The position numbers were made by a program, and so were the translations under genes. A stretch of DNA of 32,860 bases from Blastocatellia bacterium (GTDB lineage Bacteria; Acidobacteriota; Blastocatellia; Pyrinomonadales; Pyrinomonadaceae), in contig DNND01000120.1 in the NCBI GenBank assembly GCA_003488005.1, forward strand, positions 10,004-42,863, written 5' to 3'. Positions 1 through 8,024 of the stretch are shown in pieces; within the stretch, counting starts at the first letter, position 1, and every line of letters starts with the position of its first letter. The notes below the pieces were generated by a model, which searched no databases, was not told the origin of the DNA, and saw only the letters and a list, made by a program, of their open reading frames with translations.

Positions 1-95
1 CAGTACCGTCTGCGGTAGCGGATGGGTTCCGTCCAGTGCCGCTTGCCAATCACGGGCCCCATCCGCTACCGCAGTACTGACCTCATGACACTAAG
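1..95. repeat. Palindromic repeat element, GTAGCGGATGGG family, copy 1 (cut by window edge)
   Basis: The arm at 1-26 is repeated in inverted orientation at 58-79. The right arm lacks 4 bases (the ACGG next to TACTG), so the pairing has a small bulge. The interior (27-57) is unrelated to that of the second copy at 15968-16177. The outward sequence TGACCTCATGACACT is shared with copy 2 apart from one base. The left half of the element probably lies outside the window. There is no coding capacity, so it would need to be mobilised in trans if it moves at all. Confidence 0.75.
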
Positions 96-166
96 AGCGA
101 TGTCAGCGAAAATGATTTGGTAACGAATTCAAAACTGTGATTCAGCACCCGGAAAAAGTGAAGACG

Positions 167-196
167 TTGACAACCCCCTCAAGGCGGTCTTATTCT
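167..196 (+). promoter_or_regulatory. Sigma70-like promoter for the receiver protein
   Basis: A perfect -35 hexamer TTGACA (167-172) is followed 18 bases later by TATTCT (191-196), which matches TATAAT at 4 of 6 positions. The expected start point is near 203, leaving a leader of about 65 bases before the ATG at 269. This is the best promoter match I found in the window. It rests on sequence alone. Confidence 0.5.
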
Positions 197-268
197 GAAT
201 TTGGCTGAACGCCTAGCGCGAGGCTTTCTTAAATCCTTACCTCCCCGGCAAAGTTCCAAGTTAGTTAG

Positions 269-703
269 ATGGCCCAAAAGAAAATTTCAGTAACAGAATC
301 AAGTAGCGCCCGGAGACAGGCGCCAACACCCGGAGCGCGCGTGTTGCTTGCTGAAGACGACCGCGCCTTGCGTCGTTTTCTCCAAATCATACTTGAGCGC
401 GCCGGCTACACGGTTGTGCCGGCCGCCGATGGTTTGGAAGCCATGAAGATCGCACTCTCGTCGCCGGTCGATGTGGTGGTAACCGACGCGATGATGCCGA
501 ACCTCAGCGGCCACGAGCTTTGCCGCTTTATTCGCAACAGCCAGACGCTGGCTCACCTGCCTGTAATTTTGTTGAGCGCTTTGGAACAAAAAGAGCCAAA
601 CGAGGGGGAACAGGTTGACGCGTTTCTCTCGAAACCTGTCGCCGGCGAAGACCTCGTTAACTGTATCGAGAAGTTGTTGGCGCGCAGAGTGACCAAGCCT
701 TAA
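269..703 (+). CDS. Stand-alone response regulator receiver protein
   Basis: This is a single-domain, CheY-like phosphoacceptor of 144 aa in the cytoplasm. Residues 1-22 are a polar tail. The receiver domain runs from about 24 to 140. The acidic pair is D30-D31, the phosphoacceptor is D73 within TDAMMP, the switch residue is S103 in LLSA, and the conserved lysine is K122 in the SKP motif. There is no output domain, so it must act by protein contact or as a phosphorelay intermediate. No kinase is adjacent; the only histidine kinase in the window lies 24 kb away. It appears monocistronic: a promoter lies upstream and a bidirectional terminator downstream, facing the convergent alanine dehydrogenase gene. 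No clear ribosome binding site precedes the ATG. Confidence 0.9.
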   Translation: MAQKKISVTESSSARRQAPTPGARVLLAEDDRALRRFLQIILERAGYTVVPAADGLEAMKIALSSPVDVVVTDAMMPNLSGHELCRFIRNSQTLAHLPVILLSALEQKEPNEGEQVDAFLSKPVAGEDLVNCIEKLLARRVTKP

Positions 704-716
704 ATGAAGCTGCTTT

Positions 717-863
717 GCGGCTTTGCCGCGTTCCGTGCGGAAAGGCTCTGCCTTTCCGTCGCCACTTATTGAAACCTTCGCGAGGCTCAGCCTCGCGAAA
801 TTATTTGGGGGTGGACGCTGTCGGTAAGGCACAGCCTTACCGCACGGGACACGGCGAAGCCGT
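717..863. repeat. Mini-hairpin cluster element, GGC-NNN-GCC family, copy A
   Basis: Five consecutive perfect palindromes each have a three-base loop and a GGC-NNN-GCC centre: 717-729 (loop TTT), 738-758 (TCT), 777-799 (TCA, 10-bp arms), 822-842 (ACA) and 851-863 (GAA). The outer parts also pair with each other: 717-745 against 835-863 is an inverted repeat with 5 mismatches in 29. The second member of the family is at 12190-12348. There are no gene signals. It lies between convergent genes, just before the terminator. Confidence 0.8.
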
Positions 864-881
864 CAGTCAGCGAAAACAAAA

Positions 882-914
882 GAGGCGACCCAAACTTTCG
901 GGTCGCCTCACTTT
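882..914. terminator. Bidirectional intrinsic terminator between receiver gene and ald
   Basis: The 10-bp perfect stem 882-891 / 900-909 (GAGGCGACCC and its complement) has an 8-base loop. It is followed by ACTTTTT on the plus strand and by a T-rich tract on the minus strand (complement of the A-rich bases 872-881). It sits between two convergent genes, as expected for a shared terminator. Confidence 0.85.
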
Positions 915-930
915 TTAGAAATGATTTCTA

Positions 931-2067
931 TCAAGCACTGGTGGCGCTGGTAACTTCGATCAGCGCGTCGAGGCCGGTATACGGTATCTGCTGCGCCTGC
1001 GCCACCGCTTCGTAGGTGCAATGACCGGCGTAAGTGTTCACCCCCGCCTTCAATCCGGCGTCGCTGCGTATGGCGTCGAGGAAACCAAGATTGGCCAGCT
1101 TAAGAGCATAAGGCAGCGTCGCATTCGTCAGGGCGAACGTTGACGTGCGCGGCACGGCGCCGGGCATGTTGGCGACGCAGTAATGCAGCACGCCTTCAAC
1201 GTAATAGGTTGGGTTCGAGTGCGTTGTCGGATGCGTTGTCTCGATGCAGCCGCCCTGGTCCACCGCCACATCGACAATCACCGCGCCGTTCGGTACATCT
1301 TTGAGCATATTTCGCGTTACTAGCATGGGCGCCGCCGCGCCGGGAACTAATACCGCGCCAATAATCAAATCGGCGTTTGAGATAGCGTCGTGAATCATGT
1401 AGGCGCTGGAAGCGAGTGTGGAAATTTTCGACAGAAAAATATCGTCCAACTCGCGCAACCGTTCGAGATTGTTATCGATCATCGTGACGTGAGCACCCAT
1501 ACCGACCGCAATCTTCGCCGCGTTTGTTCCCACGACGCCGCCGCCAATGATTACGACTCGAGCAGCAGGGACGCCGGGAACGCCGCCCAACAAGATACCG
1601 CGGCCGCCGGCCATCTTTTCCAGATAATGCGCGCCAACCTGAATCGCCATGCGACCCGCGACTTCAGACATCGGCGTGAGCAGCGGCAAGCCACCACGTC
1701 GATCGGTGATTGTTTCGTAAGCAATACCGGTGACTTTGCGCTGGACAAGTTGTTCAGTGAGCTTTCGGTCCGGAGCAAGGTGCAGGTAAGTAAACAGCAA
1801 CTGACCTTCGCGCATGCGCGGGTATTCGGGTTCGATGGGCTCCTTCACCTTGACGATCATGTCGGCTTTGGCCCAGACGTCATCGGCTGAATCAATAATT
1901 TGCGCACCGGCCCGCTGGTAAAGGGCATCATCAAATCCCGAGCCTTCACCGGCGCTACGTTCGACGATGACCTGATGATTGCCATCGCTGAGCGCGCGCA
2001 CGCCCGCCGGCGTCAAACCAACTCGGTATTCGTTGTCTTTAATTTCTTTCGGCAAGCCGACAATCAC
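931..2067 (-). CDS. ald: Alanine dehydrogenase
   Basis: This enzyme catalyses NAD-dependent reversible oxidative deamination of L-alanine to pyruvate and ammonia in the cytoplasm. At 378 aa it has normal family length. The N-terminus MIVGLPKEIK is typical. K75 and H96 fall at the known substrate-binding and catalytic positions. A Rossmann motif (GGGVVG, about residues 175-180) begins the NAD domain. The start is GTG at 2067, chosen because a strong GGAGG (2075-2079 on the minus strand) lies 7 bases upstream. It is the last gene of a minus-strand run, 137 bases after the aldehyde dehydrogenase, with a heptamer hairpin array between them. Its own ribosome binding site distinguishes it from genes whose array abuts the start codon. 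Confidence 0.95.
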   Translation of the reverse strand: MIVGLPKEIKDNEYRVGLTPAGVRALSDGNHQVIVERSAGEGSGFDDALYQRAGAQIIDSADDVWAKADMIVKVKEPIEPEYPRMREGQLLFTYLHLAPDRKLTEQLVQRKVTGIAYETITDRRGGLPLLTPMSEVAGRMAIQVGAHYLEKMAGGRGILLGGVPGVPAARVVIIGGGVVGTNAAKIAVGMGAHVTMIDNNLERLRELDDIFLSKISTLASSAYMIHDAISNADLIIGAVLVPGAAAPMLVTRNMLKDVPNGAVIVDVAVDQGGCIETTHPTTHSNPTYYVEGVLHYCVANMPGAVPRTSTFALTNATLPYALKLANLGFLDAIRSDAGLKAGVNTYAGHCTYEAVAQAQQIPYTGLDALIEVTSATSA

Positions 2068-2089
2068 GTGCGGAGTCCTCCAGGTTTGA

Positions 2090-2202
2090 AGTCAGAGAGC
2101 AGAAGTCAGAGGCCAGAGGTCAGAAGTCAGAGGTCAGACAATACCGCCGCTCTTTCTGATTCTGATCTCTGACTTCTGACCTCTGATCTCTGGCCTCTGC
2201 TT
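2090..2202. repeat. Heptamer inverted array a (RRYCAGA units), ALDH-ald gap
   Basis: Seven exact 7-base units occupy 2090-2138 (AGTCAGA, GAGCAGA, AGTCAGA, GGCCAGA and so on). A 16-base spacer follows, then the complementary type TCTGRYY in six units plus one hexamer at 2155-2202. RNA from either strand would fold into a hairpin of nearly 50 bp, including G-U pairs. The array ends 2 bases from the stop codon of the aldehyde dehydrogenase. On the other side, 22 bases remain before the ald start, just enough for its ribosome binding site. Confidence 0.9.
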
Positions 2203-2204
2203 TC

Positions 2205-3776
2205 TTAGCCCATGCCGTCAATCATGTCGATCTGCGCGCGCTGCAGTTTGCCGCTATAGTCGACATAGATGGATTTCCATTCGGAAAAAATGTCCAGCAC
2301 TTGAGTGCCTGCTTCGCGATGGCCGTTACCGGTGGCCTTGGTGCCGCCGAACGGCAGATGCACTTCAGCGCCAATCGTCGAAGCATTCACATAAAAGATG
2401 CCGGTGTACATATCGTTCATGGCGCGAAAAGCGCGATTGACGTCGGTGGTGTAAATCGCGGCGGACAGGCCATAGCGAACGCCGTTGGCAATCTCTACCG
2501 CTTCGTCCAACGAACGAGTGGGAATCACAGTGGTAACTGGACCGAAGATTTCCTCTTGAGCAATTCGCATATCCGGCGCGACATCGGTAAAGACAGTCGG
2601 CTCGATGAAGAAACCGCGCGCATACTCGCCGCGCGTCAGACGCTTGCCGCCGCACGCCAGCTTGGCGCCGTCTTCCTTCTGGCCGATATCGATGTAACCC
2701 ATAATTTTCTTGACCGCGTCAGTATTGATTACCGGTCCCATATCGGTTTTCGCGTCAGCACCGTTACCGACGCGCAAACGCTTCGCATGTTCGACCAGTT
2801 TTTTGCAAAACTGCTTATAGATCTTTTTATGGACCACCAGGCGCGACGACGCGGTGCAACGTTGCCCGGAAGTTCCAAACGCGCCCCAGACGGCGCCTTC
2901 GATCGCGAGGTCGATGTCGGCATCATCCATGACGATGATGACGTTCTTGCCGCCCATCTCGAGCGAACAGATCGCGTTGCGTTCGGCACAAGCGGAGGCA
3001 ACGGTTCGCCCGGTTTCAGTTGAACCAGTAAAAGATATGAGCCGCAGCGCCGTGTGATTGGTAATGGCAGCACCGGCGTTTTCACCGTAGCCGGTAACCA
3101 GATTCACGACTCCCGGCGGAACGCCTGCCTGCTCGCAAGCCTCGACCAGGTTGTAAGTTGAGAGCGGTGTATCTTCGGCTGGCTTAAGCACCACTGTGTT
3201 GCCGCAGACCAGGGCGGGGATCAGTTTCCAGGAAGGAATCGCCATGGGAAAATTCCATGGCGTGATTAGCCCGCAGAGTCCCACCGGTTGCCGCACGCAC
3301 ATCGCAAATTTGTCGGGCATTTCCGCCGGCGTGGTAAAGCCGTGCAGCCGCCGGCCTTCGCCGGCCGTGTAATAAGTGCAGTCGATTGCTTCCTGCACGT
3401 CGCCGCCGGCTTCCTGCAAAACCTTGCCCATCTCGCGGGTCATGTCGGCAGTGAAGCGCGGTTTGTTTCCCAGCAGGATTTCGCCGAGCCGAAAAAGAAT
3501 TTCCGCGCGTCGCGGAGCCGGCGTATTGCGCCAACCGTCGAAAGCTTCACGCGCGGCATTCACCGCGGTGTTCACATCCTTACTGGTCGACAACGCGAAA
3601 CGCCCGATTATGTCGTTGGTGTTTGCCGGGTTGATGTTTTCGAAGTGTTCGCCTGATTCGCTCGGTACCCACTTGCCGCCGATGTAATTGTCGTAGGTCT
3701 TAACAGCGGAGCGGACCATGCGTACCGATGCTGGGCGGGAATTGTTTTTTGCGACAGCTTTTTTTGCCTGGGCCAT
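2205..3776 (-). CDS. NAD(P)-dependent aldehyde dehydrogenase
   Basis: This ALDH-superfamily enzyme of 523 aa oxidises an aldehyde to an acid; the substrate cannot be read from sequence. The catalytic set is intact: N175 in PWNF, K198 in LKPAE, E273 in LEMGGKN and nucleophile C307 in GQRCTA. The cofactor motif FTGSTETG is at about 249-256. The C-terminus carries GAEVHLPFGG and a tail rich in aromatic residues, reminiscent of semialdehyde dehydrogenases of amino-acid or sugar-acid breakdown, but that is only a guess. The first 20 residues are basic and disordered-looking, and M20 is a possible alternative start. Neither start has a ribosome binding site; array b ends 6 bases before the chosen ATG. 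It lies upstream of ald, so a shared role in amino-acid catabolism is possible. Confidence 0.9.
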   Translation of the reverse strand: MAQAKKAVAKNNSRPASVRMVRSAVKTYDNYIGGKWVPSESGEHFENINPANTNDIIGRFALSTSKDVNTAVNAAREAFDGWRNTPAPRRAEILFRLGEILLGNKPRFTADMTREMGKVLQEAGGDVQEAIDCTYYTAGEGRRLHGFTTPAEMPDKFAMCVRQPVGLCGLITPWNFPMAIPSWKLIPALVCGNTVVLKPAEDTPLSTYNLVEACEQAGVPPGVVNLVTGYGENAGAAITNHTALRLISFTGSTETGRTVASACAERNAICSLEMGGKNVIIVMDDADIDLAIEGAVWGAFGTSGQRCTASSRLVVHKKIYKQFCKKLVEHAKRLRVGNGADAKTDMGPVINTDAVKKIMGYIDIGQKEDGAKLACGGKRLTRGEYARGFFIEPTVFTDVAPDMRIAQEEIFGPVTTVIPTRSLDEAVEIANGVRYGLSAAIYTTDVNRAFRAMNDMYTGIFYVNASTIGAEVHLPFGGTKATGNGHREAGTQVLDIFSEWKSIYVDYSGKLQRAQIDMIDGMG

Positions 3777-3782
3777 TTTTGG

Positions 3783-3849
3783 TTTCGAGTTCCGAGTTTC
3801 GAGTTTCGGGTTTTCAACTAACTCGAAACCCGAAACCGGAAACTCGAAA
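3783..3849. repeat. Heptamer inverted array b (TTTCGAG units), htrA-ALDH gap
   Basis: Four units (TTTCGAG, TTCCGAG, TTTCGAG, TTTCGGG) occupy 3783-3810. Four complementary units (CTCGAAA, CCCGAAA, CCGGAAA, CTCGAAA) occupy 3822-3849, separated by 11 bases. The array takes up all but 9 bases of the 76-base gap: 3 bases from the htrA stop codon and 6 from the aldehyde dehydrogenase start codon. No Shine-Dalgarno sequence can fit in what remains. Confidence 0.9.
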
Positions 3850-3852
3850 CAG

Positions 3853-5451
3853 CTATTGGTAAGTAAACTGCACGATTTTGGTTGTTCTTAGATCGAGGTC
3901 TCGCGAGTAGCGCGACACCTGCATCACCACCGGATCGCCCGGCTTCAAAGAGTTAATGACCCTTTGGAAATCGGCCAGCGCCGTTACCGGAACACGATTG
4001 ATGCGCGTGATGACGTCGCCTTCGATCAGTGTCGGCTGTCCATTGACACTTCTTACCTCCGCCGCCAGTCCGCTGGGGTCCACCTCTTTAACGTAGAGAC
4101 CGCGCACGCCGGCGAGATGCTTGTCAGCGCTCAGCGTTTGCGTTAGTTCGGCGAGTGTAATACCGAGATGCAAGCCATTGCCCTTCGGATCCGACTCCTT
4201 GCGCTTGGGCGGCGTTGAATCCGCCGGGTCGCGCAGTTGTTGTCTCCCGGGACGCTCGCCCAGAACAATGTCGGCGCTGTGCTTCTCAAACTTGTTGTCA
4301 CGCTCGCGGAGATAGGTCAGTGCCACTGATTGACCGATCGGGCTGGCAGCCACTCTCTGAATTAAGTCCTGAGCGTTTGCAATCGGTTGGCCATTGAATT
4401 CGACGATGATGTCACTTGACTGCAAACCTGCCTTCGCCGCCGGCGTCGGCTGGCCCTCTTTTGTTTGTTGCACGTCGAGAATGATCGCGCCCTTTGCTTC
4501 GGGCAAACCATAGACGCGCGCGAATTCGTCCCTGACCGAGTCAAGCGTTACGCCCAAATACCCGCGGCGCACTTTGCCCTGGTCCACAATCTGCCGATAG
4601 ACGAAGTTTGCTTCAGACGCAGGCAGCGCGAAGCCGATGCCGTTATAGTCACCGGTTGAGGTTGCGATCTGGGAATTAATGCCGATGACTTCGCCACGCA
4701 TGTTTACCAATGGACCACCGCTGTTGCCGCGATTGATGGCGGCGTCAGTCTGGATGAAACGCTGGAAATTTGAAGTTGCGGATGGGGTTTCTCGTTCCTT
4801 TTTGGAGATGATGCCGGCGGTAACGGTTTGATCCAGACCAAAGGGCGAACCAACCGCCAGCACCCAGTCGCCTACTTGCGCGGCATTCGAATCGCCCAGC
4901 GTCACTGTTGGCAGATCCTGCGGCGCGTCAATTTTTATGACGGCCACGTCGGTCTCTTCGTCGATGCCGACGACCTTGCCCGGATAGGTTTGACCGTTTT
5001 GCAATCCCACGATTATTCGTGTCGACCCCTCGACTACGTGCTCATTCGTCAGGATGTAGCCCTTGGGACTGACGATGAAGCCGCTGCCGACGCCGTGCGA
5101 TGGCCGGCGGGGTTGCCGTCGAAACATATCAAACAAGGGATTATTCGACGGCAGATCTTCCTGGTCCGCGCTGTCCTTCTCGCTAACTTCCGGAGCGGCG
5201 GTGATCGTATCGATGTTCACCACAGCCGGCTCGACCCGTCGGGCAATTTCCGCAAACGAGGCGGACAAGGCTTCGGGCGCGCGCGCGATCTGCATTTCGT
5301 TCTGCGCCACCGTCGGTTTGCCGGAAAGCATCGCGCCGATTCCCATACCGGCCAACAGGCAGGCGGTCCCGAGCGCCACAATCCACACCCGAAGCTTTCG
5401 CAGAATGGTCCGTTCGTTCACAGTTGTTTGATCTTTATTAGATTCGAGCAT
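3853..5451 (-). CDS. HtrA/DegP-family serine protease with two PDZ domains
   Basis: This is a periplasmic or membrane-anchored quality-control protease of 532 aa. A hydrophobic segment at about residues 22-43 follows a basic N-terminus, consistent with an uncleaved anchor or a signal peptide. The trypsin-like domain has the full triad: H138 in TNEHVV, D168 in ETDVAV and S244 in GNSGGP. PDZ1 (about 285-385) starts at RRGYLGV; PDZ2 (about 430-525) contains LYVKEVDPSG. A charged linker of about 30 residues joins them. The ATG is preceded by a GAAGGCGG-like ribosome binding site. It lies in the minus-strand run between the zinc-type dehydrogenase and the aldehyde dehydrogenase, with repeat arrays on both sides. 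DegP and DegQ cannot be told apart here. Confidence 0.95.
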   Translation of the reverse strand: MLESNKDQTTVNERTILRKLRVWIVALGTACLLAGMGIGAMLSGKPTVAQNEMQIARAPEALSASFAEIARRVEPAVVNIDTITAAPEVSEKDSADQEDLPSNNPLFDMFRRQPRRPSHGVGSGFIVSPKGYILTNEHVVEGSTRIIVGLQNGQTYPGKVVGIDEETDVAVIKIDAPQDLPTVTLGDSNAAQVGDWVLAVGSPFGLDQTVTAGIISKKERETPSATSNFQRFIQTDAAINRGNSGGPLVNMRGEVIGINSQIATSTGDYNGIGFALPASEANFVYRQIVDQGKVRRGYLGVTLDSVRDEFARVYGLPEAKGAIILDVQQTKEGQPTPAAKAGLQSSDIIVEFNGQPIANAQDLIQRVAASPIGQSVALTYLRERDNKFEKHSADIVLGERPGRQQLRDPADSTPPKRKESDPKGNGLHLGITLAELTQTLSADKHLAGVRGLYVKEVDPSGLAAEVRSVNGQPTLIEGDVITRINRVPVTALADFQRVINSLKPGDPVVMQVSRYSRDLDLRTTKIVQFTYQ

Positions 5452-5589
5452 AAAGCACCGCCTTCAAGAAAAGCTGCACGTCGCGACCTTTTGGAACGCC
5501 AGAACCCGGTAATCGTCAGGCCGCAGAAGGGAAGGAGTGAAGTATAGCTAAACGGGAATCAGGGAGCAAAGAAACGAGCGAAGCGAGAA

Positions 5590-5836
<247 letters not shown>

Positions 5837-5838
5837 CC

Positions 5839-6792
5839 TCAGGGCCGGAGAAATACCTTAAGCGCGCCTTTCTTCCCGGCGCGTTCCATCGCATACACGC
5901 CGCGCGTGAGCGGATACTCTTCACTTATCAAACTGTCGATGTCGATAGCGCCTTTTTTGAGCAGATCGAGCGCCGGCTGAAAACGTCCGCAGCGCGAGCC
6001 CACGATACTAATCTCGTCAACGACCAGCGGCGCCTGAACGAATTCCGCCTTGCCTTCAAACGTTGATTTCAAAACCAGCACACCGCGCGGACGCAGCAAC
6101 TGAAGCGCGCCGGCAAATCCGGATGGCGAGCCGGAGGCTTCGACCACTACGTCAAATTCGCGCTTGTGCTTGGCTGCGCTCTTTGCCGTAACGGTTTCAA
6201 TGCCGCGACGTTCGGCAATGCGCAACTTCTCGGCGTGTTTGCCAATCAAGACAACCTGGGCGCCGGTGAGCGCAAGCACTTGCGCGCACAGCAGGCCGAG
6301 TTTGCCGTCACCGATCACCGCTACTCGATCGGTTGGTTTAGTTTGTACGCATTCCAAAACGCCGCAAGCGGCTGCCAGTGGTTCAGTGAAAACCGCGTGC
6401 TCATCCAGCACGATATCCGGAACCTTAAAAAGATTTGTTTGCGGCAGCTTGAGAAATTCGGCGTGAGCGCCGTCGCGTCCAACGATGCCCAGTACGGTTC
6501 GCGCGGCGCAATGACGTGGGTCACCGGCGCTGCATAACGCGCACTCTCCGCAACCAGCGTTGATTTCACCGACTACCCGCTGTCCGATAAGCGTTGTGTC
6601 AGCGGCTGCTTCAACGACGCCGACAAACTCGTGTCCGATCGTTCCTTTAAAGCCGGCATAACCACGCGCGATTTCCAGATCTGTATTGCAGATTCCCGAA
6701 AGCAATACACGCACTAGTGCTTCGTCTTCGGGCGCAGGCTTTTCAACCTCACGCACGGTCAGCTTTTTCTTTTCTACGCGAAGGGCTTTCAT
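5839..6792 (-). CDS. Zinc-dependent medium-chain dehydrogenase (alcohol/threonine dehydrogenase-like)
   Basis: This MDR-superfamily oxidoreductase has 317 aa, somewhat shorter than the usual 340-370. Candidate catalytic-zinc ligands are C35 and the H54-E55 pair in GHE. The structural-zinc cysteines are C81, C84, C87 and C95, in the classical spacing. The nucleotide-binding motif GDGKLG lies at about residues 147-152. The substrate is unknown; sugar-alcohol, threonine or glutathione-type dehydrogenases are all possible. No ribosome binding site precedes the ATG; array d ends 6 bases upstream. It follows the small anchored protein and cytochrome c on the same strand, so co-transcription is plausible but a shared pathway is not shown. 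Confidence 0.88.
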   Translation of the reverse strand: MKALRVEKKKLTVREVEKPAPEDEALVRVLLSGICNTDLEIARGYAGFKGTIGHEFVGVVEAAADTTLIGQRVVGEINAGCGECALCSAGDPRHCAARTVLGIVGRDGAHAEFLKLPQTNLFKVPDIVLDEHAVFTEPLAAACGVLECVQTKPTDRVAVIGDGKLGLLCAQVLALTGAQVVLIGKHAEKLRIAERRGIETVTAKSAAKHKREFDVVVEASGSPSGFAGALQLLRPRGVLVLKSTFEGKAEFVQAPLVVDEISIVGSRCGRFQPALDLLKKGAIDIDSLISEEYPLTRGVYAMERAGKKGALKVFLRP

Positions 6793-6798
6793 TTGCGG

Positions 6799-6901
6799 GT
6801 TGTCAGTTGTCCGTCGTCAGTTGTTAGTTGCTAGTTGTATCGACACTCGAATTCCCACTGATTCGTTTGCAGCTGACAAAGAACAACTGACAACTGACCA
6901 A
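6799..6901. repeat. Heptamer inverted array d (GTTGTCA units), hypothetical-ADH gap
   Basis: Six units (GTTGTCA, GTTGTCC, GTCGTCA, GTTGTTA, GTTGCTA, GTTGTAT) occupy 6799-6840. Four complementary-type units (TGACAAA, GAACAAC, TGACAAC, TGACCAA) occupy 6874-6901. The spacer is 33 bases. The array lies 3 bases from the stop of the upstream gene and 6 bases from the ATG of the dehydrogenase, so it spans almost the whole gap. Its unit is the same family as array g at 30748-30834. Confidence 0.88.
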
Positions 6902-6904
6902 GCT

Positions 6905-7453
6905 TCAAAAGCTTTTTGTGCGTGTGTAGATGTTTTGTGAGGTCAGTTCCACAATCTGTTTGTTGCCGGCAACATTGATCGGTAGACGCCACTCCAAATT
7001 TTCTTCGCCCGGCAAGACAGCATTGAGCCACCAACTGCCGGCAGTGACCACTACTGTTGCCTGGCCGTCCTGATCAAGTTTGGCATTGACCGGACGGCGA
7101 CCCTGCATGCGCTCGTTCAGGAAATCGTCAAAGCGTTTGCCGGCGCGCCGTTCGGTAAAGTATTCATGCCGCACCGCAACGATGTCGACCGGATATAGCT
7201 CGACTGGAATGTCCAGTGCCGCGGCACTAATGCCGACGGGCCGCAACACTATCTGCAGCGACGTTTCATTATGAGACGAGCGGGCGTCGGTGTTTGAACG
7301 GTGCGGAAGTTTTGAATAGATCAGCCAACCCGAAAACAGCAGGGCCGCAACCAGCATCGCTCGCAGAAGCGAAACAGATAGGCGACGTAATGTGTTTGGC
7401 TGTTTCACCGAAATGAATCCAAAGGTTTCAGCGGACCTGGCAGCAGCGGTCAA
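6905..7453 (-). CDS. Hypothetical membrane-anchored protein
   Basis: I do not recognise a family. The protein has 182 aa. A single hydrophobic segment at about residues 30-45, preceded by arginines, suggests an N-terminal anchor with the rest outside the cytoplasm. The exported part contains proline-rich beta-type sequence and no cysteine or enzyme motif. The chosen start is TTG at 7453, which is weak; GTG at 7408 (residue 16) would still keep the anchor. It begins 20 bases after the cytochrome c stop codon, so the two are probably co-transcribed. It could be an accessory or assembly protein for the cytochrome, but nothing in the sequence proves it. Confidence 0.7.
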   Translation of the reverse strand: MTAAARSAETFGFISVKQPNTLRRLSVSLLRAMLVAALLFSGWLIYSKLPHRSNTDARSSHNETSLQIVLRPVGISAAALDIPVELYPVDIVAVRHEYFTERRAGKRFDDFLNERMQGRRPVNAKLDQDGQATVVVTAGSWWLNAVLPGEENLEWRLPINVAGNKQIVELTSQNIYTRTKSF

Positions 7454-7473
7454 GACTTGCGTAAACAGGAACC

Positions 7474-7830
7474 CTATTTCTTAAAAGCGCGAACGTAAGT
7501 GACCAGTGCCTCGATTTGTTCCTGCGAGAGTTTTTTCCCGTAAGCCGGCATCTTTTCCTTGCCGTTCATTATGGAATTAAAGATGCGCTCGTCGCTGACT
7601 TTTTCCTGCCACTCGGCATCCGTCAGGTTGCGCGCGTGTTTGAGTTTGCCCTTGAATGTTTTTGAGCGACCATCTTTGCCATGACACGAGGCGCACTGTT
7701 TTGCGTATAGTTGCGCGGCATTGACCGCGGGAAAACTGCCGGCATTCGCCGTCAAAGACTTTGTCGCAAGGAGACTTGGATAAGTTGTTGCAAACGTTGC
7801 CAGCAAAACAACGAAAAAAACATGTTTCAT
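7474..7830 (-). CDS. Small c-type cytochrome
   Basis: This exported mono-haem electron carrier has 118 aa. A cleavable signal peptide of roughly 20-30 residues is followed by the haem motif CASCH (C46, C49, H50). M94 in KMPAYG is the likely sixth ligand. The spacing and the final helix (EQIEALVTYVRAF) are typical of class I cytochrome c of the cbb3-subunit or c6-like type. A short GAGGGG purine stretch lies about 11 bases before the ATG. It is divergent from purF, with a 194-base region between them, and heads a possible operon with the small anchored protein. No oxidase subunits are nearby, so its partner is unknown. Confidence 0.92.
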   Translation of the reverse strand: MKHVFFVVLLATFATTYPSLLATKSLTANAGSFPAVNAAQLYAKQCASCHGKDGRSKTFKGKLKHARNLTDAEWQEKVSDERIFNSIMNGKEKMPAYGKKLSQEQIEALVTYVRAFKK

Positions 7831-8024
7831 TAAGGTCAGTCCCCTCGATTCCGCTTTACTATTGCTGCAGCAATTTCCGGCGCCTGGCTTTAGGTTCTAA
7901 ACTTATGATACCCAACTGAGAATGTTTTGTGTATCTGTGGATCGCCTACGCGAGTTGAATCGCGCGGTAATGCAAAGTAAGCTCGCTTTTCCAAATGAAT
8001 AGTTTTCTCGACCAAAGGTAACCG

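Noticed and set aside
2090..2202. CRISPR array
   Set aside because: Units are 7 bases with no spacers, arms are inverted, and no cas gene is present.
2301..3023. Long plus-strand reading frame (240 codons) inside the aldehyde dehydrogenase
   Set aside because: It is antisense to conserved catalytic motifs and shows no recognisable domain.
4828..5547. Plus-strand reading frame (239 codons) opposite htrA
   Set aside because: It mirrors the conserved protease domain; composition is arginine-rich, as expected of an antisense shadow.
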